A DNA stretch of 12,059 bases, taken from CBDUMN01 sp965368335 (GTDB lineage Bacteria > Pseudomonadota > Alphaproteobacteria > Rhodospirillales > JAPHRK01). The notes below the pieces were generated by a model. That model made no database searches, was not told the DNA's origin, and saw nothing but the letters and a program-made list of their open reading frames with translations. Both the position numbers and the translations under genes were made by a program. The stretch is taken from contig CBDUMN010000100.1 in NCBI GenBank assembly GCA_965368335.1, forward strand, positions 1 to 12,059, in the 5' to 3' direction. Position 1 is the first letter of the stretch; the number at the start of each line of letters is the position of its first letter. Of this stretch, positions 1 through 5,343 are shown piece by piece.

Positions 1-13
1 AACACAAAAAGAA

Positions 14-42
14 AAACCCCGCCAAAAAAAATGACGGGGTTT
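14..42 (-). terminator. Intrinsic terminator ending leftward transcription
   Basis: A perfect 8-bp stem, AAACCCCG (14-21) and CGGGGTTT (35-42), encloses a 13-base loop. Read on the minus strand the stem runs into TTCTTTTTGTGTT, a U-rich tail. It lies about 40 bases past the stop of the soxW-like gene that ends at 83, so it is the likely end of that transcript. The plus-strand exit has only a weak T-run. Confidence 0.75.
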
Positions 43-54
43 GTCAATGGTCTG

Positions 55-75
55 AGGCGCCGTCCGGCGCCTTTT
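55..75 (+). terminator. Probable intrinsic terminator for a rightward gene outside the window
   Basis: AGGCGCC (55-61) and GGCGCCT (66-72) form a 7-bp GC-rich stem with a 4-base loop, continuing into TTTT when read on the plus strand. Its T-run faces the opposite way to that of the neighbouring hairpin at 14-42. This suggests that a rightward gene ends just left of the window and converges on the soxW-like gene. Confidence 0.5.
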
Positions 76-82
76 GTGATTC

Positions 83-652
83 TTAAGTGCCTTTGTTCTG
101 CAGGCGATCTCGTTTCGCTTTGAGCCATCTTGGAAAGAGCAGTTTTTTCTGCGGCCCCTGATCGACCACATATTCGAATGCGCTTTGATAAAAATAGGGT
201 TTGAGATAGCCCGGAATCCTGAAAAGTTCCTTTCCGCCGTCGTCATAAAAAATGGTGGTTGGTGAAAAGTTGATCATCAGGTCTTGGGTCAGCTCACGTT
301 CGCTTGTCACCGTACCTTCAAAGTCCGTGACTTCGTTGTCGCCAAACATATTGATCTGTAAGACTTCGAAATGCTCGGTGATGTAGGAGACCAATTCTTT
401 CTGTGAGAAATTTTCCTCGTGGAGCCTTTTGCAGCTACCGCAACCCGGTTGTTCGAACAGGATCACCAACCCTTTGCCTTTTGTTTTCGCTTCCGCCAAG
501 TCTTCTTTCAAATCGAGGAAGGTGAGGGACTTCATCCAAGGTTGGGTATGGATCCCATCCGAGCGAAGAGGCGCGTCGCCCGCCAAAGCTCCGTGGACGA
601 AGGAAAGGACAATGGCGAAAAGGAAGAGGAGGGAAATTGTAGCTCTTCTCAT
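83..652 (-). CDS. soxW: SoxW-type periplasmic thioredoxin, CGSC active site (paralogue 1)
   Basis: The 189-residue protein has an N-terminal signal peptide (hydrophobic residues 7-18, likely cleavage after ALA around 24) and a thioredoxin fold with redox motif C71-G-S-C74. The cis-proline is P131 in FSPTT. SoxW proteins are periplasmic thiol-disulfide reductases that receive electrons from CcdA/SoxV and keep Sox components, chiefly SoxY, reduced. A second gene at 7944-8558 is clearly homologous over its length (shared DG.H.Q.W, FLDL.EDLAEA, FEV.Q.N, EVTD patterns). That copy has CPYC and an extra segment after the cis-proline strand which is missing here. An AGGA lies about 10 bases before the ATG. 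The gene is downstream of fccB on the same strand but a terminator (677-712) intervenes, so it may depend on read-through or its own promoter. The family call is firm; assignment to SoxW rather than another thioredoxin rests on context. Confidence 0.85.
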   Translation of the reverse strand: MRRATISLLFLFAIVLSFVHGALAGDAPLRSDGIHTQPWMKSLTFLDLKEDLAEAKTKGKGLVILFEQPGCGSCKRLHEENFSQKELVSYITEHFEVLQINMFGDNEVTDFEGTVTSERELTQDLMINFSPTTIFYDDGGKELFRIPGYLKPYFYQSAFEYVVDQGPQKKLLFPRWLKAKRDRLQNKGT

Positions 653-676
653 GGTTCTCGGTCCTGCCTAAATGAT

Positions 677-712
677 AAAAAAAAGGAACGCGGAGTCTCC
701 CCCCGCGTTCCT
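677..712 (-). terminator. Intrinsic terminator between fccB and soxW
   Basis: AGGAACGCGG (minus-strand copy at 703-712) pairs with CCGCGTTCCT (684-693) in a 10-bp stem with a 9-base loop, followed on the minus strand by TTTTTTT (683 to 677). It begins 19 bases after the fccB stop codon and lies just before the soxW-like start at 652. It should end or sharply reduce the fccAB transcript. Confidence 0.85.
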
Positions 713-730
713 CTTGAATAGTATGAGGTC

Positions 731-2005
731 TTAGCCCCAGATGTCGTTGGCGATATTGGCGTACCAACCACGGGCGTATTTGGCTTCCAGCGCCCGGAAT
801 TTGGGACCTTCGCCCATCGGGCTCAAGCCGCCTGCACCGGCAACGCCCATGTACCCCTTGTCGGTCTGACGGTAAACGGCGGTTACCGAAATACCATAGT
901 TTGGGGTGATCAGGCTGTAGCAGGTGTTGGACGTGGTCGGCGTACCTGGTTTACGACCGCGGATCATGTCGACCACGGCAGCTGCGCAAACCTTGGCTTG
1001 CGTATTGGCCGCGTTGCCCGATTTGGGCATCTTGGTCGCAATGGCGGCATCGCCGATGACGTGAATGTCCTTGTGAATGGTCGATTCCCAAGTCTGGAAA
1101 TTGACCGGACACCAACCGGTCTGGTCGGTCAAACCGGCGGCGAAGGCAATTTTGCCTGCCTTTTGAGCCGGAATGAAGTTCAGCACGTCGGCTTTGTGCT
1201 TTTCGAACTCGGTGATCGCCACCTTGTTCTTGGCGTCGATTTCGCGAACTTTACCGTCCTTGGAGGCCGGAACCCATTCGATAATGTCGCTGTAGTGCTG
1301 TTTCCAGCCTTCTTGGAACAGTCCGAATTTGGAGAACTTGTCCTTGGCGTCCAGAATCAGCAGCTTAGACTTGGGCTTATTGGTCTTCAGGTAGTGCGCC
1401 ACCATGCTGGCCCGCTCATACGGCCCAGGCGGGCAGCGGAACGGGTTGGGCGGAGCCGCCATAATGAAAACGCCGCCGTCACGCATTTCTTCCAACTGAG
1501 CGCGGAGAAGCTTGGTCTGCGGACCGGCCTTCCAAGCGTGCGGGACCATTTCTGCGGCTTCGGCATCGTAGCCCGGGGTCAGTTCATAACGGAAATCGAT
1601 ACCCGGCGAGACGATCAGGCGATCATACTTGATCTTAGCGCCGCCTTTGGTCGTGACCGTTTTGTTTTTCGCATCGACGGCGGTAGCCATGTCGTGAACC
1701 ACGTTGACGCCATGCTTGTTGGCCATCGCCTCGAAGCCGTGCGTAATGGAATCGAAGCTGCGGATGCCGCCAAGATAGAGGTTGGAGAACGGGCAGGTGG
1801 TGAACTGCTTGTTCGGCTCAATCATGGTGACGTCGATTCCAGGATCGAACCATTTGACGTATTTGGCTGCGGTCGCCCCACCGAAACCGCCACCGATTAC
1901 CACGACTTTTGGTTTTTCACCGCAACCGATCAACGGAAGGGCGGCAGCGGAAGCACCGGCAGCGCCAGCCATCCGCAGGAAGTCTCTGCGATTGGATTTA
2001 AACAT
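731..2005 (-). CDS. fccB: Flavocytochrome c sulfide dehydrogenase, flavoprotein subunit (FccB/SoxF)
   Basis: This 424-residue FAD enzyme oxidises sulfide to sulfur or polysulfide in the periplasm and passes electrons to the cytochrome encoded immediately upstream. A Tat signal (RRDFLR, residues 6-11) precedes a dinucleotide-binding loop (VVVIGGGFGG, about 34-43). The TTCPFSN segment holds Cys71, matching the cysteine that binds FAD covalently in the Allochromatium enzyme. FRCPPGPYERAS (Cys191) and NTCYS (Cys362) supply the redox cysteine pair, and the protein ends in the family's WYxNIxxDxxG-like tail. I chose the ATG at 2005, with GGGGGG seven bases upstream. A TTG at 2020 directly after the fccA stop would add five residues ahead of the Tat motif and has no better support. 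LIGC at 25-28 resembles a lipobox within the signal, so a Tat lipoprotein is possible. Spacing of 15 bases to fccA indicates cotranscription. Confidence 0.95.
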   Translation of the reverse strand: MFKSNRRDFLRMAGAAGASAAALPLIGCGEKPKVVVIGGGFGGATAAKYVKWFDPGIDVTMIEPNKQFTTCPFSNLYLGGIRSFDSITHGFEAMANKHGVNVVHDMATAVDAKNKTVTTKGGAKIKYDRLIVSPGIDFRYELTPGYDAEAAEMVPHAWKAGPQTKLLRAQLEEMRDGGVFIMAAPPNPFRCPPGPYERASMVAHYLKTNKPKSKLLILDAKDKFSKFGLFQEGWKQHYSDIIEWVPASKDGKVREIDAKNKVAITEFEKHKADVLNFIPAQKAGKIAFAAGLTDQTGWCPVNFQTWESTIHKDIHVIGDAAIATKMPKSGNAANTQAKVCAAAVVDMIRGRKPGTPTTSNTCYSLITPNYGISVTAVYRQTDKGYMGVAGAGGLSPMGEGPKFRALEAKYARGWYANIANDIWG

Positions 2006-2020
2006 TGATGTGCCCCCCAA

Positions 2021-2335
2021 TTATTTGCTGCCCATAGAGCCGAAATACTTGGCGAGAGCCTCGATTTCAGCGTCGTTGTAGCCTTTGGCGATGCGTCCCA
2101 TGATGGTGGACGGCTTAGCGCCGGATTTGAAGTCGTTCAATTTCTTGACGAGTCGGCGAGTGGGAAGCGAATCCAGCTCGTCGATCACACCGGCGCTGGC
2201 GCCGTTGTAGCCATGACAATTGAAACAGTTGGATGCAAGCAACTCAGGCTTAGCCAGCAATTCACTGGCGTTCGCCGATGCAGCCATAAGGCTGAAACCA
2301 AGAGCCGCTGCAAGACAGACTCCGACTTTCTTCAT
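2021..2335 (-). CDS. fccA: Monoheme class I cytochrome c subunit of sulfide dehydrogenase (FccA/SoxE-like)
   Basis: The 104-residue precursor has a signal peptide (likely cut after ANA, residue 23) and about 81 mature residues. It has one heme site, C37-F-N-C40-H41, in the usual place for class I cytochromes c, and a probable distal ligand Met79 in TIMGRIAKGY. The single heme and small size match the cytochrome subunit of flavocytochrome c; some SoxE proteins carry two hemes. The downstream flavoprotein is 15 bases away, so the pair forms a sulfide dehydrogenase unit: FccB reduces this heme, which then passes electrons to the respiratory chain. A strong Shine-Dalgarno AGGGAGG precedes the ATG. 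A 127-bp gap separates it from soxS upstream, so it may have its own promoter. Confidence 0.9.
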   Translation of the reverse strand: MKKVGVCLAAALGFSLMAASANASELLAKPELLASNCFNCHGYNGASAGVIDELDSLPTRRLVKKLNDFKSGAKPSTIMGRIAKGYNDAEIEALAKYFGSMGSK

Positions 2336-2462
2336 AAAGAACCCTCCCTGGTACTTTGGTTAGTGTATCGCAATTAAATTAGGTTTTTATCATAGAACGG
2401 TATCACAAACTTATAAGGTTGAAAATAGTTACATAAGAAAATTGTGAAGCAACAAGAATAGC
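2336..2462. other. AT-rich spacer between soxS and fccA
   Basis: This 127-bp non-coding stretch lies between two minus-strand genes. It is much richer in A and T than the flanking genes and contains the fccA ribosome-binding site (CCCTCC on plus, 2343-2348) and a CTTATAAG palindrome (2410-2417). I see no convincing terminator after soxS and no clear -35/-10 pair, so whether fccAB has a separate promoter here cannot be decided from sequence. Confidence 0.5.
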
Positions 2463-2855
2463 TTAGGGTTGACGCGGAACTTTGCGGGCTAAGTTGGTCA
2501 GGTATCCCCAGAAAAAATCCTCACCGTGGTAGCCGATGATACGCCCAATTTCCTTGTTGTCGTCGACCACGATAAAGGTTGGCGTGAAGACGATTCCCCT
2601 TAGCCAGTAAAGAGAAGGGGGAAGGGGGTCGGCAATATCTATCTTTCTAAGCGGCAGCAGTTTTCCTTCGTCGGTCTTGTCATAAATAACGCCAACTTCT
2701 TCATCCCAGGCCTCGCACCATGTACAGGCCGAGCTTTCAAACATTAAGAGTTCGGCCCCCGTCGCAGAGGAGGGCAGAATGGATGAAAGCCAAAAAAATA
2801 CGCCAAGATAAAAGAATAAAAGGCTTTTATTTGAATGCGTTATAGAGGTCCTCAT
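2463..2855 (-). CDS. soxS: SoxS-like periplasmic thioredoxin
   Basis: A short thioredoxin-fold protein (130 residues from the chosen start) with a hydrophobic export segment at about 10-30 and the redox motif C44-T-W-C47. The cis-proline is P92 in VFTPTF. In Paracoccus SoxS is a periplasmic thiol-disulfide enzyme that reactivates SoxY; its gene normally sits beside the sox operon, as here, divergent from soxX. I chose the ATG at 2855, with AAGGG about 10 bases upstream. The reading frame is open back to a TTG at 2882, which would add nine residues before the signal and lacks a good ribosome-binding site. The gene is first in a minus-strand series soxS-fccA-fccB. Because the protein is small and of a divergent family, the SoxS name relies partly on position. 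Confidence 0.82.
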   Translation of the reverse strand: MRTSITHSNKSLLFFYLGVFFWLSSILPSSATGAELLMFESSACTWCEAWDEEVGVIYDKTDEGKLLPLRKIDIADPLPPSLYWLRGIVFTPTFIVVDDNKEIGRIIGYHGEDFFWGYLTNLARKVPRQP

Positions 2856-3054
2856 TAGTAAAAACCCTTGTAAGCAAAGCAATTTTTAAAAGTCATTATA
2901 ATAATTACAATATTATATTTTTGTCATGTTTTCGTTGAAAAGTCGAAGACCTCCCTTTACCCTTAAACCCATAAGGTTAATGATCGAAACATAAAACGTA
3001 TCGGTCTAACAGCCTCTTTAAACTAAAAGGCTGAAAAACAACCAGGGAGGTAGC
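2856..3054. promoter_or_regulatory. Divergent soxS/soxX control region
   Basis: This 199-bp AT-rich gap separates soxS (minus) from soxX (plus) and must hold promoters for both. On the minus strand a perfect TATAAT (2917 to 2912) has TTCAAC 16 bases upstream (2939 to 2934). On the plus strand TTGAAA (2935-2940) stands 17 bases before TACCCT (2958-2963), a weak -10. The two -35 elements would overlap. A perfect dyad TATAATA-N7-TATTATA (2897-2917) covers the minus -10 and could be an operator. Near soxX, CAGCC and GGCTG (3010-3033) may form a leader hairpin, followed by AGGGAGG (3044-3050), four bases from the ATG. The promoters are predictions by eye only. Confidence 0.45.
2897..2917. promoter_or_regulatory. 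AT-rich inverted repeat, candidate operator
   Basis: TATAATA (2897-2903) and TATTATA (2911-2917) are perfect 7-bp inverted copies with a 7-base spacer. The right arm contains the best soxS -10 candidate. Sox clusters are often controlled by the ArsR-family repressor SoxR, which binds dyads in such intergenic regions. No regulator gene is in the window, so the link is inference, and AT-rich DNA yields such dyads by chance more easily. Confidence 0.35.
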
Positions 3055-3516
3055 ATGAAGCCCAGACTGTTGGTCAGTACACTGGCCCTCGTGGCCATGC
3101 TCGGCTCTACCGCATCATCCGTTCAGGCTGGCGGTCTTGTCGACTATATGGTTCTCAATGAAGCGATTCCTGAGTACCTGGAAGGAACCCAGCCCGGTAA
3201 TGCGGAGCGTGGCAAGGGTATCGCCATTCATCGCACGAAGGGCAACTGTTTAGCCTGTCATCAAATGCCCATTCCCGAAGAACAGGATCATGGACTAACC
3301 GGTCCGACGCTCGATGGCGTCGGTAGCCGAATGACCGAAGGGGAGTTACGTCTTAGGCTCGTTGATCCCAAGGTCTCCAATGCAGACACCATGATGCCGG
3401 CTTTCTACAAGGTCGATGGCCTCCATCGGGTTTTGAAGAAGTTCAAGGGCAAGCCAATTCTGAAGGCTCAAGAGATCGAAGATGTCGTAGCCTATCTGAA
3501 AACGCTTACGGACTAA
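3055..3516 (+). CDS. soxX: SoxX, monoheme cytochrome c of the SoxXA complex
   Basis: The 153-residue precursor has a signal peptide cut near VQA (residue 25) and a single heme site C65-L-A-C68-H69. The distal ligand is probably Met114 in MMPAFYK, the typical SoxX pattern, followed by a C-terminal helix (DVVAYLKTL) normal for class I cytochromes. With SoxA it forms the periplasmic complex that oxidatively couples thiosulfate to the cysteine of SoxY, and its heme receives the electrons released. It is the first gene of the plus-strand series soxX-Y-Z-A. AGGGAGG at 3044-3050 lies four bases from the ATG. The gap to soxY is 36 bases, with no terminator, so the genes are cotranscribed. Confidence 0.95.
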   Translation: MKPRLLVSTLALVAMLGSTASSVQAGGLVDYMVLNEAIPEYLEGTQPGNAERGKGIAIHRTKGNCLACHQMPIPEEQDHGLTGPTLDGVGSRMTEGELRLRLVDPKVSNADTMMPAFYKVDGLHRVLKKFKGKPILKAQEIEDVVAYLKTLTD

Positions 3517-3552
3517 GATTTCAGGTTCATTATTTTTGGAGAGATTCCACCA

Positions 3553-4035
3553 ATGACGGAAAGCAATAAATCAGCCGCCATGATGAAGCGCCGCGATTTT
3601 CTCGCGGTGGCTGGATCCGGCGTCGTCGCTTTGATGGCAACGGCCATGGTGCCTGGAAAAGCCTTCGCTAAACCCGAGGATGCTGCAAAGCTTATTAGCG
3701 AATATACCGGCGGAAAAACGGTGCAGGAGGGCAAGGTTAGCCTCCAGCTCCCGCAAATCGCCGAAAACGGCAATACGGTTCCCGTGACCGTGATGGTCGA
3801 TAGCCCAATGACAGCCGATAACTATGTGAAGAAAATTCACCTGGTTTCGGAAGGCAACCCGACTCCGTATGTGGTCAGCTTTAACCTGACCCCGCAAACG
3901 GGCAAAGCGGAAGTCTCGGCGCGTATGCGTATGGCTAAGACCCAAAATGTGGTTGCCGTTGCCGAAATGAGCGACGGCTCTTTCTACGCAACGAAAAAAC
4001 AAATCAAAGTCACCATTGGCGGCTGCGGCGGCTAA
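3553..4035 (+). CDS. soxY: SoxY, sulfur-carrier subunit of SoxYZ
   Basis: SoxY carries the sulfur substrate on a swinging C-terminal arm. This protein ends exactly in the diagnostic GGCGG, so Cys158 is the covalent attachment site. A Tat signal (RRDFLAVAG, residues 13-21) leads to likely cleavage after AFA (39), giving a mature chain of about 121 residues, the family's usual size. Folded SoxYZ is exported as a pair through SoxY's Tat signal, since SoxZ has none. GGAGA (3539-3543) lies nine bases before the chosen ATG. Later ATGs at residues 10 and 11 also precede the twin arginines but lack a ribosome-binding site. The gene is followed 24 bases later by soxZ. Confidence 0.97.
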   Translation: MTESNKSAAMMKRRDFLAVAGSGVVALMATAMVPGKAFAKPEDAAKLISEYTGGKTVQEGKVSLQLPQIAENGNTVPVTVMVDSPMTADNYVKKIHLVSEGNPTPYVVSFNLTPQTGKAEVSARMRMAKTQNVVAVAEMSDGSFYATKKQIKVTIGGCGG

Positions 4036-4059
4036 GGCACGAAAGAGGAGTATAGAGTT

Positions 4060-4386
4060 ATGGCGAAAAAACCTCGCATTAAAGTGCCGAAGTCGGCCAA
4101 AAAAGGCGAAATTATCCAGGTCAAAACCCTGTTTTCTCACAAGATGGAAACCGGGCTTCGTAAGGATAAGGCAACCGGAAAACTGATTCCGCGGAAAATT
4201 ATCAACAAGTTCGAATGTCTGTTTAATGGCAAGCCGGTCTTTTCGGCGGATATTCATCCGGCCGTTGCCGCCAACCCCTACTTTGCATTCAACTGTCGTG
4301 CCGAAGAGAGCGGTGCGTTTGAATTCAAATGGCATGAAGATGGCGGCGAAGTCATTACGGCAAAACGGGAGATGAAGGTCAGCTAA
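4060..4386 (+). CDS. soxZ: SoxZ, partner of SoxY
   Basis: The 108-residue protein has no signal peptide, as is normal for SoxZ, which travels with SoxY through the Tat system. The N-terminal KPRIKVPKSAKKGEIIQVKTL and the central FECLFNGKPVFSADI are recognisable SoxZ patterns from an immunoglobulin-like beta sandwich. SoxZ wraps around SoxY and presents its carrier arm to SoxXA and SoxB. Two cysteines, Cys53 and Cys79, are present; I cannot say whether they pair. An AGAGGAG stands about nine bases before the ATG. The gene lies between soxY and soxA on the same strand with short gaps (24 and 45 bases). Confidence 0.96.
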   Translation: MAKKPRIKVPKSAKKGEIIQVKTLFSHKMETGLRKDKATGKLIPRKIINKFECLFNGKPVFSADIHPAVAANPYFAFNCRAEESGAFEFKWHEDGGEVITAKREMKVS

Positions 4387-4431
4387 AGCCAAATCTTTCC
4401 ACGAACACAGAGCTTAGGGAGGCTCAGCGTC

Positions 4432-5250
4432 ATGAAAATGATTAAGACGATACAGGTGCTCGGGGGGGCTTTGGGGCTTTCATTGGCCTTGGTGAGTATT
4501 GCTGGGGCAGGAGAGCCGGATCTTAAAGATCCTCGGGTTCAGGAATATATTGTCGGTGAAAAGTGGTCGGGTTACGTGATCAACGAAAACGAGACCCGCG
4601 ACATGCAGGACGACGACTTCCAGAACCCGGCCTTTCTTTGGGTCGAACAGGCTGAAGACCAATGGAGTATGATCGAGGGCTTATCCGGTAAAACCTGCCA
4701 GTCCTGTCACGGGCATGTGGATCGGTCCATGAAGGGGGTTGCTACGACTTACCCCAAGGTTAAACGCGGCGAGTTGATTACGGTGGAGCATCAGATCAAC
4801 TACTGCCTGACCGAAAGAATGAAAGCCGAACCCTGGAAATGGGAAGGCGATAAAATGTTGGGGATGAGCGCTCTGGTGCGCAATCAATCCCGCGATATGC
4901 CGGTCAACGTTAAAATCGACGGTGAAGCTAAGCCCTACTATGAAAAAGGGCGTGAGTTTTACTTCAAGCGCCGGGGGGCGCTTGATTTGGCCTGTACGCA
5001 CTGTCATGTGGACAATCCGGGAAACAAGGTTCGTTCGGAAGTCCTGAGTCTGGGAATGCCCAATGGCTTCCCGACCTATCGGCTCAAATGGCAGAAACTC
5101 GGCTCGTTGCATCGTCGGTTTAGGGGATGCAATAAAAATATTCGTGCTGAACCTTATAAACAGGGCGCGCCGGAATATACGGCCTTGGAGCTCTATGTAA
5201 TGTGGCGGGCTAATGGTCTGCCGGTTGAGAGTCCATCGGTTCGTAAGTAG
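4432..5250 (+). CDS. soxA: SoxA, diheme cytochrome c, catalytic subunit of SoxXA
   Basis: The 272-residue precursor has a signal peptide (residues 1 to about 26) and two heme sites, C89-Q-S-C92-H93 and C188-T-H-C191-H192, so it is the diheme class of SoxA. The active-site heme ligand is Cys233 in RGCNKNIRAEP, the cysteine that is found as a persulfide in characterised enzymes. A similar segment, YCLTERMKAEP with Cys125, follows the first heme, showing an internal duplication and suggesting His/Cys ligation of both hemes. SoxXA links thiosulfate to SoxY Cys158. GGGAGG (4417-4422) lies nine bases from the ATG. A strong terminator follows 19 bases after the stop, making this the last gene of a soxXYZA unit unless transcription reads through to soxB. 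Confidence 0.96.
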   Translation: MKMIKTIQVLGGALGLSLALVSIAGAGEPDLKDPRVQEYIVGEKWSGYVINENETRDMQDDDFQNPAFLWVEQAEDQWSMIEGLSGKTCQSCHGHVDRSMKGVATTYPKVKRGELITVEHQINYCLTERMKAEPWKWEGDKMLGMSALVRNQSRDMPVNVKIDGEAKPYYEKGREFYFKRRGALDLACTHCHVDNPGNKVRSEVLSLGMPNGFPTYRLKWQKLGSLHRRFRGCNKNIRAEPYKQGAPEYTALELYVMWRANGLPVESPSVRK

Positions 5251-5269
5251 AGCGCGCCATTTTAAAGCG

Positions 5270-5309
5270 GGGCGGCGCCGCATCCACTGAGATGCCGCCG
5301 CCCTTTTTT
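5270..5309 (+). terminator. Intrinsic terminator between soxA and soxB
   Basis: GGGCGGCG (5270-5277) pairs with CGCCGCCC (5296-5303), and an inner GCATC/GATGC stem (5280-5284, 5291-5295) closes a 6-base loop. TTTTTT (5304-5309) follows directly on the plus strand. All marks of a rho-independent terminator are present, yet soxB begins only 34 bases later in the same direction. Confidence 0.88.
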
Positions 5310-5343
5310 CTGCAAAAATTTAGGTTGTGAAGGGTTTCAACGC

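Noticed and set aside
998..2008. 336-residue open frame on the plus strand opposite fccB
   Set aside because: It is fully antisense to fccB, whose product has all family motifs. The translation has no recognisable domain, and such frames are common opposite codon-biased genes.
2413..2978. ATAAGGTT octamer shared by the soxS-fccA gap (2413-2420) and the soxX upstream region (2971-2978)
   Set aside because: An 8-base match between two AT-rich regions is easily due to chance, and no dyad or fixed distance to a start supports it as an operator.
3571..4392. 273-residue minus-strand open frame opposite soxY and soxZ
   Set aside because: It spans two intact, well-recognised sox genes and the gap between them, with low-complexity Phe/Arg-rich content typical of a shadow frame.
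4681..5283. 200-residue minus-strand open frame opposite soxA
   Set aside because: It runs through the soxA coding region and into the soxA terminator; no motif or ribosome-binding site supports it.
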